A stretch of DNA of 9,396 nt from Clostridia bacterium (GCA_900769815.1 CAAGID010000035.1:1-9396); one strand, 5' to 3'. Positions 1-6,673 are shown, counted from the first letter of the stretch. Numbers and translations are program-made. The notes: generated by a model not told the origin, from the letters alone.

Positions 1-22
1 CTACACGACGCTCTTCCGATCT
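1..22 (+). other. Illumina adapter remnant (not genomic)
   Basis: The first 22 bases match the 3' end of the Illumina TruSeq read-1/universal adapter, ending in the diagnostic CGCTCTTCCGATCT. Genomic sequence begins at about position 23. The adapter happens to be open in the same frame as the following gene, so an automatic gene caller could add adapter-encoded residues to that protein. Confidence 0.97.
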
Positions 23-644
23 TTGCACAATAACAGGCGAACACACTGTTGTTTTTGCAGGCAGTGACGAAGTTATTGAGCTTACACATAAAGCATATTC
101 AAGGAAGATTTTTGCACACGGTGCACTTCGTGCCGCAAAGTTTATTGCAACACTCCCCTGCGGTTTATATAATATGGGTAGCTTACTTACACAGCAGAAT
201 ATCGTTACAAATGCATATTCTTCTGAAAGTGATGCAATAATATCAATAGGCAACATTAAGGATGCAAAACTTATAAGCGATATATTTAAAACTCTTAAGG
301 AAAACGATATAATGGTTGATATTATCACCCAGACCGTTCCTTTTAACGGTATATACACACTTTCCTTCTCAGTTTCAAAGCCTCTTGTTGAGAAATCAGT
401 TAGCCTTATAAACGCACTTATCAAGGATGAAATTATAAACGTACTTGACCACGTTGCAAAGGTTACTATTGAAGGTAGCGGTATGGAGCATCACGCAGGT
501 GTTTCAGGTAATATATTTGGTTTACTTCAGGAGAAGAATATTCCCGTATTGCTTATTACCACTTCAGAAACAAAAATTACCTGCTGTATTCCTAAAGAAT
601 ATAAAGAGCAGGCATTGGCAGCACTTAAAGCGTGCTTCACATAA
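23..644 (+). CDS. dapB: 4-hydroxy-tetrahydrodipicolinate reductase C-terminus fused to aspartokinase-like tandem ACT domains (5' partial)
   Basis: DapB reduces the cyclised product of aspartate semialdehyde and pyruvate with NAD(P)H in the diaminopimelate/lysine pathway. The reading frame is open from codon 24-26 to the TAA at 642-644, giving 206 visible residues; the N-terminal Rossmann domain and the catalytic His region lie beyond the adapter-cut edge. Residues 5-51 show the DapB C-terminal signature: GEHTVVFAGSDEVIELTHKA, then GALRAAKFI and GLYNM, where normal DapB proteins end. Here about 155 more residues follow without a stop. Residues 71-135 look like the first ACT domain of aspartokinase (VDIITQT near 98-104, LSFSV near 113-117). 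Residues 145-205 look like the second (GSGMEHHAGV at 151-160, TTSETKI at 179-185). A separate start at the ATG at 174 is unlikely, because no Shine-Dalgarno sequence precedes it and the DapB motifs are upstream in the same frame. The assignment of both parts is by motif recognition; lysine or threonine sensing is inferred. Confidence 0.85.
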
Positions 645-649
645 TATAT

Positions 650-678
650 AAGGGGCGAATTTTTCGCCCTTAATTTTT
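650..678 (+). terminator. rho-independent terminator or attenuator after the dapB-ACT gene
   Basis: GGGCGAA pairs with TTCGCCC around a short T loop, with flanking AA/TT pairs and one bulged G, followed by TTAATTTTT. It sits six bases after the stop codon. No convincing promoter was found between it and the next gene, so it may be a leaky terminator that lowers expression of the downstream aminopeptidase. Confidence 0.7.
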
Positions 679-692
679 AAGGAGATGCAATT

Positions 693-1808
693 ATGGTTGA
701 TGAAAGAGTAAAAATTTTAGCAGATAAGCTTGTTAATTATTCCTGCCGTTTACAAAAAGGCGAAAACTGCCTTATTGAGCTTATAGGCGCTGATGAAGAA
801 TTCGGTATGGAGCTTGTTAAGGCCGTAAACAAGGCAGGCGGAAATCCTTTTCTTTGGGTACGTTCAAACAGACTTAACCGTTCCCTTTTACTTGAGGCAA
901 CTGAAGACCAGTTAAAGCTTCGTGCTGAAAATGATGCGGCACTTATGTCAAAAATGCAAGCATATATCGGCGTACGCGGTCCTGAAAACAGTTTTGAAAT
1001 GAGCGACGTGCCTCAGGAGAATATGGAAATGTATTCTAAACTCTATTGGGAGCCCGTTCACGGTGCAATACGCGTTGCAAAAACCAAGTGGGTTATTTTA
1101 AGGTATCCTAACTTCGGTATGAGCCAGCTTGCTAAAATGTCAACAGAAGCCTTCGAAAACTTTTATTTTGACGTTTGCAACCTTGATTACGAAAAAATGT
1201 CAAAGGCTATGACTCCTTTGGTTGAGCTTATGAATAAGACCGATAAAGTTCGCCTTGTTGCGAAGGATACTGACCTTACCTTCTCAATTAAGGATATTCC
1301 TGCAGTTAAGTGTGACGGCTTCTGCAATATTCCTGACGGCGAGATTTACACTGCGCCCGTTAAAAACAGCGTTAACGGTAAAATTACTTATAATACCGCT
1401 TCTGTTGAAGACGGTTTTACCTACGAAAAAATTTGTTTCGAGTTTAAAGACGGAAAAATTATTAAGGCAACTGCAAACGATACCGAAAGAATCAATAAGG
1501 TTCTTGATACCGACGAGGGTGCAAGATACGTTGGCGAATTTGCAATAGGTGTTAACCCCTATATCAATAATGCAATGCTTGATACACTTTTTGACGAAAA
1601 GATTGCAGGAAGTATTCATTTTACTCCCGGCTCCTGCTATGATGACGCACCTAACGGAAACCACTCAGCAGTACATTGGGATTTAGTTTTAATACAGACC
1701 CCTGAATACGGCGGAGGCGAAATTTGGTTTGACGACGTGTTAATCAGAAAAGACGGCAAATTCGTTCTTGACGAGCTTAAATGCCTTAACCCTGAAAATT
1801 TGATGTAA
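693..1808 (+). CDS. M29-family metallo-aminopeptidase (AmpS/aminopeptidase T-like)
   Basis: This 371-residue protein belongs to peptidase family M29, cytosolic two-metal aminopeptidases that remove N-terminal residues from peptides. The likely metal and catalytic residues are visible with family spacing: E217 in DGEIYTAP, E282 in GEFAIGVNP, H309 in IHFTPG, Y316, and H328/D330 in VHWD. The E217-E282, H309-Y316 and H328-D330 distances match or nearly match Thermus aminopeptidase T, while the loop between H309 and H328 is shorter. The length is somewhat below the usual 400-410 residues. The start is fixed by AAGGAG at 679-684, eight bases before the ATG. The gene follows the dapB-ACT gene by 48 nt across a hairpin; a role in peptide recycling is inferred from the family only. 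The metal ion and substrate preference cannot be read from the sequence. Confidence 0.9.
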   Translation: MVDERVKILADKLVNYSCRLQKGENCLIELIGADEEFGMELVKAVNKAGGNPFLWVRSNRLNRSLLLEATEDQLKLRAENDAALMSKMQAYIGVRGPENSFEMSDVPQENMEMYSKLYWEPVHGAIRVAKTKWVILRYPNFGMSQLAKMSTEAFENFYFDVCNLDYEKMSKAMTPLVELMNKTDKVRLVAKDTDLTFSIKDIPAVKCDGFCNIPDGEIYTAPVKNSVNGKITYNTASVEDGFTYEKICFEFKDGKIIKATANDTERINKVLDTDEGARYVGEFAIGVNPYINNAMLDTLFDEKIAGSIHFTPGSCYDDAPNGNHSAVHWDLVLIQTPEYGGGEIWFDDVLIRKDGKFVLDELKCLNPENLM

Positions 1809-1837
1809 CAAAAAAAGATTCCTTTTTTTAAAGAAAT

Positions 1838-1892
1838 CTCAGATTACTGACAAACCCACCAATTTTTTTGGTGGGTTTGTCAGTAATCTGAG
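1838..1892. terminator. 25-bp perfect hairpin between convergent genes, probable bidirectional terminator
   Basis: The arms at 1838-1862 and 1868-1892 are perfectly complementary over 25 bp (left arm begins CTCAGATTACTGAC, right arm ends GTCAGTAATCTGAG) with a loop of five T. It lies between the ends of the aminopeptidase gene (+) and the sugar-mutase gene (-), where a shared terminator is expected. The stem is much longer than usual and no uninterrupted T-tract follows on either side. On the minus strand the hairpin is followed by ATTTCTTT, on the plus strand by GGTCTTT. Confidence 0.75.
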
Positions 1893-1906
1893 GTCTTTAA
1901 GACCTC
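1890..1906. repeat. short inverted repeat abutting the long hairpin
   Basis: GAGGTC at 1890-1895 and GACCTC at 1901-1906 are complementary around TTTAA, ending exactly at the stop codon of the minus-strand mutase gene. It overlaps the last three bases of the long hairpin, so the two structures compete slightly at their junction. It probably belongs to the same termination region. Confidence 0.5.
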
Positions 1907-3598
1907 TTATTTGGTTATTTTTTCTAATGCATCATTCATTTCAGCAACACGTTTTTTTGCCTTTTCTAATGTATCAGCCTTAGCAAACATATAAATTTTT
2001 AATTTGGGCTCCGTACCGGATGGACGGATAAGGAAGGAGCATCCGTCAGAAAGCTTATAACCTAAAACGTTTGATTTTGGTAAAGTAATAGGTCTTTCAC
2101 CATCTTTTGTTTTGGTAACAGAAAGTTTATAGTCACTTACTTCAACAACTTCTGCTCCTGCAACGTTTGTTAGGGGCTCTTTACGGACTTTTTCCATAAT
2201 ATTTGCCATTTTTTCAAGACCTGAAGCACCTTCAAAAGTAAAGGTAACGGTCTTATTTTCATAATAACCGAATTCCTTGAACATATCTTCAAGAACGTCT
2301 ACAAGAGTTTTTCCGTGTTCCTTATAATATGCCGTCATATCGCAAATAAGCATAACGGCACCGATTGCATCCTTATCCCGAACGTGCTCTCCTATAAGGT
2401 AGCCGTAGCTTTCCTCAAAGCCAAATAAATAATCCTCTACCCTGTTTTCATTCTCAAGGTCAGCAATAACGCCACCGATAAATTTGAAGCCCGTTAAAAC
2501 GCTTTCAAGCTTAACACCGTACTTATTGGCTACGGCATCTACCATTGCTGTTGTAACTATTGTTTTTACCGTAACGGGATTTTTAGGCATTGTGCCGTTT
2601 ATCAGACTTGCACGGCATATATAATCAAGCATCAACACTCCCATTTCATTGCCTGAAATAAGACGATATTCTCCTTTATGGTTAACTGCAACACCCACTC
2701 TGTCAGCATCGGGGTCTGTTGCAATTAAAATATCGCTTTCAACCTTATTGGCAAGTTCAAGACCTTTTTCAAGAGCCTCTCGGTATTCAGGGTTAGGATA
2801 TGGGCAAGTTGGGAAATTACCGTCGGGCATCTCCTGTTCTTTTACAACCTGAACATTTGTAATGCCCATTTTATCCATAATACGCTTTACGGGCATTCTT
2901 CCTGTACCGTTAAGTGGCGTATAAATAATTTTAAGATTTTTAACTGCATCCTTATTTTCATAAACACGCTTATTATAAATTGTATCAATAAAGCTTTCAA
3001 TTACGCTATCGGGGATAATATTTATATTCTCATTATCCTTTTCAGCCATTTTAACGCTGAAAATATCGGTTTTATTTATATAGGAAAGAATAGCATCTGC
3101 CATTTCAGGACCTGCCTGACAGCCATCAGGGCCGTAAACCTTATATCCGTTATATTTTGCAGGGTTATGGCTTGCGGTTATAACGATACCTCCATCACAC
3201 TTATAGTATCTTACTGCATAAGAAAGCATAGGCGTCGGCATAAGCTCGTTATAGATATACACTTTAATACCGTTTTGTGCCATAATACGTGCACTTACCC
3301 AGGCAAAAAGCTCAGAGTTAATTCTGGAATCATATGCAATTGCGATAGAAGGATTTTTAAAATTTTCCTTAAGATATTCTGCAAAACCTTCAGACGCCTT
3401 GCCTACTGTGTAAATATTCATTCTGTTTGTACCTGCACCCAAGATACCTCTTAAGCCTGCAGTACCGAATTCAAGGTCTTTATAAAAGCTTTCAAAAATT
3501 TCGTTTTCATTGCCTTCCATTTTTTTTAGCTGAGTTAAAATCTCTTTATCAAGATTCTCAACTTTTAACCACTCATTATATTTTTCTAATTCAGTCAT
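1907..3598 (-). CDS. phospho-sugar mutase (phosphoglucomutase/phosphomannomutase, alpha-D-phosphohexomutase superfamily)
   Basis: The enzyme moves phosphate between C6 and C1 of a hexose through a phosphoserine intermediate, feeding nucleotide-sugar synthesis or glycogen metabolism. All four superfamily signatures are present in order in 563 residues: catalytic Ser143 in TASHNPAKYNGYK, the metal loop DPDADR at 295-300, the sugar-recognition loop GFEESYG at 393-399, and the phosphate-binding RPSGTEPK at 525-532. FGTAGLRG at 44-51 is the usual N-terminal motif. The length matches the PgcA-like bacterial group (about 550-580 residues). GGAGGC lies seven bases before the ATG. The start overlaps the end of the upstream envelope-protein gene by 8 nt, which suggests translational coupling and a shared transcript from the promoter at 4349-4377. 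Glucose versus mannose specificity cannot be settled from motifs. Confidence 0.93.
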   Translation of the reverse strand: MTELEKYNEWLKVENLDKEILTQLKKMEGNENEIFESFYKDLEFGTAGLRGILGAGTNRMNIYTVGKASEGFAEYLKENFKNPSIAIAYDSRINSELFAWVSARIMAQNGIKVYIYNELMPTPMLSYAVRYYKCDGGIVITASHNPAKYNGYKVYGPDGCQAGPEMADAILSYINKTDIFSVKMAEKDNENINIIPDSVIESFIDTIYNKRVYENKDAVKNLKIIYTPLNGTGRMPVKRIMDKMGITNVQVVKEQEMPDGNFPTCPYPNPEYREALEKGLELANKVESDILIATDPDADRVGVAVNHKGEYRLISGNEMGVLMLDYICRASLINGTMPKNPVTVKTIVTTAMVDAVANKYGVKLESVLTGFKFIGGVIADLENENRVEDYLFGFEESYGYLIGEHVRDKDAIGAVMLICDMTAYYKEHGKTLVDVLEDMFKEFGYYENKTVTFTFEGASGLEKMANIMEKVRKEPLTNVAGAEVVEVSDYKLSVTKTKDGERPITLPKSNVLGYKLSDGCSFLIRPSGTEPKLKIYMFAKADTLEKAKKRVAEMNDALEKITK

Positions 3599-4319
3599 TT
3601 TTTTGCCTCCGTTTAATTATAAATGTTACAGTATATATTATAAGACCGCCTGCACAGACTATTGCTGAAGCAACCGTAAAAGTTATAAATTTATTTACTG
3701 TTTCTGTATCAGGCTGTTCAAGTGTAATCTCAGTAATCTCTTTTTCGTCAACCTCTTTTTTGATAACAAGCTTTGCATCATTTATATAGCTATAAGTAGT
3801 GGGCACAGTTTTAATTGCGTTAGGCTCAAGAGATGAAAAACCTGTATCACGGGCATAACCGTAGCGACTGAAACCGCAAACTAAAAACGTATCCCCTAGT
3901 TCTATTCCCCGTGCCTGCACCCGCACTACACTATCAGCGCTCAAATGAGAATTAGGTATGTATCCAAGCTCATCATTGGCTCTTTCAGGCACATTAAAGA
4001 GGTTATCAAGAACAAACTTGCCTGTTACATAGGGTTTAAGTGTAACGTAGCCCGATTCCACCGTAGTTGGATTTTCCTTACTGCCCGAAAAACCGACTGT
4101 AACCTGAAAATCAATTTCACGGTCAGTGGTATTGGTTACATATATTGTTACGGCATCGTTTTCATAATGCCCTCTACAATTTGAAAAATATATCTGATAA
4201 TTTTTGCCCGATAAATCCGCTTCATCTACAGTACATAAAAAGGATTGCCCAGGAATAACTGCCGTAACTGTAACGGAAAGTATAGTTAATATTAGAAAAA
4301 TCGCAAAAAGTTTTTTCAT
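3591..4319 (-). CDS. secreted, C-terminally membrane-anchored protein of unknown function
   Basis: I do not recognise a family. The 242-residue product starts with a signal peptide (basic MKK, hydrophobic 4-19, likely cleavage after the VTA ending at residue 20). It continues with an extracellular region of about 190 residues rich in Thr, Val, Asn and Tyr that reads as beta-strand, and ends with a membrane helix at about 211-235 and a basic cytoplasmic tail KRRQKND. This predicts a single-pass surface protein exposed on the outside. Cysteines at 29, 49 and 149 could form one disulfide. It is co-transcribed with, and overlaps by 8 nt, the sugar-mutase gene. A link to envelope polysaccharide or glycoprotein is therefore possible, but this is inference from context only. 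The ribosome site (GGCGGTG before the ATG) is weak, while the promoter is strong. Confidence 0.85.
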   Translation of the reverse strand: MKKLFAIFLILTILSVTVTAVIPGQSFLCTVDEADLSGKNYQIYFSNCRGHYENDAVTIYVTNTTDREIDFQVTVGFSGSKENPTTVESGYVTLKPYVTGKFVLDNLFNVPERANDELGYIPNSHLSADSVVRVQARGIELGDTFLVCGFSRYGYARDTGFSSLEPNAIKTVPTTYSYINDAKLVIKKEVDEKEITEITLEQPDTETVNKFITFTVASAIVCAGGLIIYTVTFIIKRRQKND

Positions 4320-4331
4320 TTGAGCACCGCC

Positions 4332-4351
4332 AATAGATTTATAAATCTATT
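4332..4351. promoter_or_regulatory. 20-bp perfect palindrome over the transcription start, candidate operator
   Basis: AATAGATTTATAAATCTATT is a perfect inverted repeat. It begins inside the -10 box and is centred on the predicted start site of the minus-strand promoter. This is the classic position for a repressor that blocks initiation. Alternatively its transcribed half could form part of a 5' structure. The regulator is unknown. Confidence 0.6.
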
Positions 4352-4377
4352 ATACATTATTTTTCCAAAAACTTCAA
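4349..4377 (-). promoter_or_regulatory. sigma-A promoter of the envelope-protein/sugar-mutase unit
   Basis: On the minus strand, TTGAAG (4372-4377) is separated by exactly 17 bases from a perfect TATAAT (4349-4354). The predicted transcript starts near 4342, giving a leader of about 22 nt before the ATG at 4319. Confidence 0.8.
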
Positions 4378-4386
4378 TAACAAAAT

Positions 4387-5226
4387 TCAGGAAAAAACCA
4401 TATTAAAAGCTTCTGCCACAATGACTGCACTTTCTTTTACCTCATCAAGAGTATTCTTTTCGTTTCCAAACTCTATTAAAAGACACATATTGGAAACGTG
4501 CTGATTAAAACGGGTATCTTTAAATATTATATCCTTACAAATTCCGGGACAGATTTCATTTATATTATTGGTAAGTTTTTGAGCAAGCTTATAATTTTCC
4601 TGCCAATTAGGTTTATATGTATAATTTTCTCCTTTTGCAACAACGAAAGAAAGCTTTGCAGCCTTTTTATCATTCACTTGTACGCTATTGGGCTCTATAC
4701 CTGAATAAGCGTCGCGGTGAAGGTCAATAAACACCTCTGCTTTACCTATATATTGCTTTATGGTTTCATAGCTGGTCTGATAGGCTTTATTAAAGCCGGG
4801 CGAAACGTTATCTGTTTTATCGTGAATAACCACAAAACCATATTTTTCAAGCTCGGTTTTTAATTTGCCCCCTACCGCAACAACGCTGTAATCCTGATTT
4901 TTTGTTCTGCCCACAGACGTTTCTATATAATCTTCCTCGCCTTTAAAAAAGGCTTCGTCAGTATGGGTATGATATATAACAACTGTAGGACGTTCTTCCT
5001 TATTATTTTTTTCAAGGATTATCTGTTTTTTTATATTTTCAATTTCTATCTGCATTTCATCAGAAATATCATTCTCGTTTAAATCTATATACAGTTCCTT
5101 TTCTGCAGTACTATCCTCTATTCCCATAAAAAACGTAAGAAAATACGAGGTAATCTCTCTTATATCAGGAAAAGATGAGGTAAAAAGCAATACAAAGGAT
5201 AATATACAGCACGTCCAGTTTTTCAT
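4387..5226 (-). CDS. spoIIP: stage II sporulation protein P (SpoIIP), peptidoglycan amidase/endopeptidase
   Basis: SpoIIP is a membrane-anchored cell-wall hydrolase of the engulfment complex with SpoIID and SpoIIM in the mother cell. It cuts stem peptides from glycan strands and cross-links between them. The start is placed at ATG 5226, with GGGAGTG eight bases upstream; a longer open frame to 5322 would overlap gpr and lacks such a site. The 279-residue product has one N-terminal membrane segment (about 7-19), a short acidic/helical linker, and a catalytic domain from about residue 80. The domain holds IYHTHTDEAF (H86, H88, E91), DLHRDA (H170), and NQHVSN with LLIEFGNEKNT near the C-terminus (E252). 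B. subtilis SpoIIP is about 400 residues, so this is a compact form with a reduced extracellular N-terminal part. It follows gpr by 43 nt, as in Bacillus. Confidence 0.88.
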   Translation of the reverse strand: MKNWTCCILSFVLLFTSSFPDIREITSYFLTFFMGIEDSTAEKELYIDLNENDISDEMQIEIENIKKQIILEKNNKEERPTVVIYHTHTDEAFFKGEEDYIETSVGRTKNQDYSVVAVGGKLKTELEKYGFVVIHDKTDNVSPGFNKAYQTSYETIKQYIGKAEVFIDLHRDAYSGIEPNSVQVNDKKAAKLSFVVAKGENYTYKPNWQENYKLAQKLTNNINEICPGICKDIIFKDTRFNQHVSNMCLLIEFGNEKNTLDEVKESAVIVAEAFNMVFS

Positions 5227-5269
5227 TAAATTCACTCCCTTAATAGAGTGTATTTTTGAATATTGTTTT

Positions 5270-6181
5270 TTAGAACACGAAACTGTTAATTTCCTCGATT
5301 GACATATCATTATGAAGTGCAAGATTTATGCCGTCAGCAATTATTTTGGCACAATCCTCAGCTATCATGTCAATTTCCTTAGGTGTTACTACCATATCAC
5401 CTGAGGAAAAGGAAGCGAAGCGCTGTGCCGCATCTTCAATATTTTCTTCCTTCTGCCCTGTTAACATTTTGAGTATTTCTGATACAGCATCATAAACAAG
5501 CGAAGATGCATAAATTACGGTAGGTACACCTATTGCTATAACAGGAATACCCAAAGCCTCCTTTGAAAGGGCGCTTCGTTTATTACCTACGCCTGCACCG
5601 GGTTCAATGCCTGTATCTGTAATCTGAAAGGTTGAAAACATACGTTCGCTTCTGCGGGCAGCAAGTGCATCAACAACTATTATTGCACTTATTTCAGTGT
5701 TATTGCATATGCCGTGAATAATATCCTTGCTTTCAATTCCCGTTACGCCTAATACGCCCGGCGCAAAAGCACATACTTTTGCCATACGTGAATCTGTAAC
5801 TTCCGGTAAATACTCAAACAAATGCCTTGTAACTAATATTTTTTTAATGACCTTTGGTCCTATTGAATCAGGAGTCATATCTTCATTTCCTAAACCAACA
5901 ATAAGCACAGTGCCATCTTTTTCTCCAAGAAGTTCTTTTATTTGTTCAGCAACAGCTTTACTTATATTTTCAAAATTTTCCGTTTCTCTGTTAATAACGG
6001 CATCAGTTTCAAAGGAAACGTATTTTCCTACCTTCTTCCCGATTTTTTGAGCATATTCATCAGTAACTATGTTTACAAAATCGCCTTTCAAACCAAAACT
6101 TTCGATTTTTTTATTGATAAGGCCTTGCTCGTTTTTGTTGAATTCAATGGATTCTTTTGCTAAATCTGTTCTGAAAATCAT
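5270..6181 (-). CDS. gpr: GPR endopeptidase, germination protease of small acid-soluble spore proteins
   Basis: GPR starts the breakdown of the DNA-protecting SASP proteins during spore germination. It is an aspartic-type protease (family A25). The 303-residue product has the N-terminal RTDLAKE, MTPDSIGP containing D105, VVDALAAR containing D171, and TGIEPGAGVGNKR at 190-202. The D105-D171 distance of 66 equals that of the catalytic pair D127/D193 known in B. megaterium. Only three residues precede RTDLA, whereas Bacillus enzymes carry a propeptide of about 15 there. No alternative in-frame start is visible just upstream, and GAAGGCG sits before this ATG, so the short N-terminus looks real. 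It lies upstream of spoIIP and divergent from rpsT. Expression in the forespore is expected from family knowledge and a candidate promoter at 6209-6237. Confidence 0.93.
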   Translation of the reverse strand: MIFRTDLAKESIEFNKNEQGLINKKIESFGLKGDFVNIVTDEYAQKIGKKVGKYVSFETDAVINRETENFENISKAVAEQIKELLGEKDGTVLIVGLGNEDMTPDSIGPKVIKKILVTRHLFEYLPEVTDSRMAKVCAFAPGVLGVTGIESKDIIHGICNNTEISAIIVVDALAARRSERMFSTFQITDTGIEPGAGVGNKRSALSKEALGIPVIAIGVPTVIYASSLVYDAVSEILKMLTGQKEENIEDAAQRFASFSSGDMVVTPKEIDMIAEDCAKIIADGINLALHNDMSIEEINSFVF

Positions 6182-6208
6182 ATTTTTACGCCTTCTTTCC
6201 TTAAAAAC

Positions 6209-6237
6209 AAGTATGTTCTTAAAATATTTTTTTATTC
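6209..6237 (-). promoter_or_regulatory. candidate sigma-G/sigma-F-type promoter for gpr
   Basis: On the minus strand, GAATA (6233-6237) and CATACTT (6209-6215) are separated by 17 bases. They resemble the forespore sigma-factor elements (roughly GHATR and CATNHTA), with one mismatch at the last base. The inferred transcript start near 6202 leaves a leader of about 20 nt. Forespore expression is established for gpr in Bacillus; the match here is by eye. Confidence 0.5.
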
Positions 6238-6261
6238 AAGGTGTTTATTTTAAAAAAATCC

Positions 6262-6290
6262 TTGCCAAAAAATGTAGTTCGTGTTAAAAT
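6262..6290 (+). promoter_or_regulatory. sigma-A promoter of rpsT
   Basis: TTGCCA (6262-6267), a 17-base spacer and TAAAAT (6285-6290), with an extended -10 TG at 6282-6283. The start site would be near 6297, leaving a leader of about 40 nt with GGGAGG at 6324-6329 before the ATG. It sits back to back with the gpr promoter in a 156-nt divergent region. Confidence 0.8.
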
Positions 6291-6337
6291 ACCAACGTTA
6301 ATATGTAATAGTAATATGTTGTTGGGAGGGAAAATCC

Positions 6338-6601
6338 ATGGCAAATATAAAATCAGCAAAAAAGAGAATTAAGGTTACTGCAAAGAAGGCATTACGTAAT
6401 CGTAGCGTTAAGTCTGCAATGAAAACAAATCTTAAAAAATTCTATGCTGTTGTTGAATCAGGTGATAAGGCTGCTGCTGCTGCAATGTTACCCGCAATGA
6501 CTGCTGTTGTTGATAAGGCTGCTGCAAAAGGTATTCTTCATAAGAATGCTGCTGCTCACAAGAAGTCACAGCTTGCAACTGCCGTTAACAAAATGGCTTA
6601 A
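6338..6601 (+). CDS. rpsT: 30S ribosomal protein S20
   Basis: S20 binds 16S rRNA early in assembly of the small subunit. The 87-residue product has the typical start ANIKSAKKRIK, heavy Lys/Ala content and the NRSVKSAMKT segment, and the family length (about 85-90). It has a strong GGGAGG site eight bases before the ATG, its own promoter and its own terminator, so it is a single-gene unit. The placement divergent from gpr-spoIIP is conserved with Bacillus. GCT/GCA-rich alanine runs at 6467-6484 suit a highly expressed gene. Confidence 0.97.
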   Translation: MANIKSAKKRIKVTAKKALRNRSVKSAMKTNLKKFYAVVESGDKAAAAAMLPAMTAVVDKAAAKGILHKNAAAHKKSQLATAVNKMA

Positions 6602-6618
6602 TATTTTGCAAAAACAGA

Positions 6619-6648
6619 AACAGGCATCCTTCGGGATGTCTGTTTTTT
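6619..6648 (+). terminator. rho-independent terminator of rpsT
   Basis: An 11-bp stem (AACAGGCATCC with GGATGTCTGTT, one G-T pair) closes a TTCG tetraloop and is followed by TTTT. It is placed 17 bases after the stop codon. Confidence 0.92.
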
Positions 6649-6673
6649 ACATTTTTTACTATATTTATTTTTC

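Noticed and set aside
174..644. Separate ACT-domain gene starting at ATG 174
   Set aside because: No ribosome site before it, and the DapB C-terminus upstream is in the same uninterrupted frame.
1284..1664. Minus-strand frame of 126 codons inside the aminopeptidase gene
   Set aside because: Antisense shadow of a gene with clear catalytic motifs; no ribosome site or recognisable domain.
3427..3789. Plus-strand frame of 120 codons across the mutase/envelope-protein junction
   Set aside because: Antisense to two well-supported genes, with no promoter or motif.
5227..5322. Longer N-terminus for SpoIIP starting at 5322
   Set aside because: It would overlap the end of gpr, adds a polar stretch before the signal/anchor helix, and lacks a ribosome site; ATG 5226 has GGGAGTG at the right distance.
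6237..6264. Inverted repeat CAAGG/CCTTG between the divergent promoters
   Set aside because: Only 5 bp in AT-rich sequence, expected by chance.
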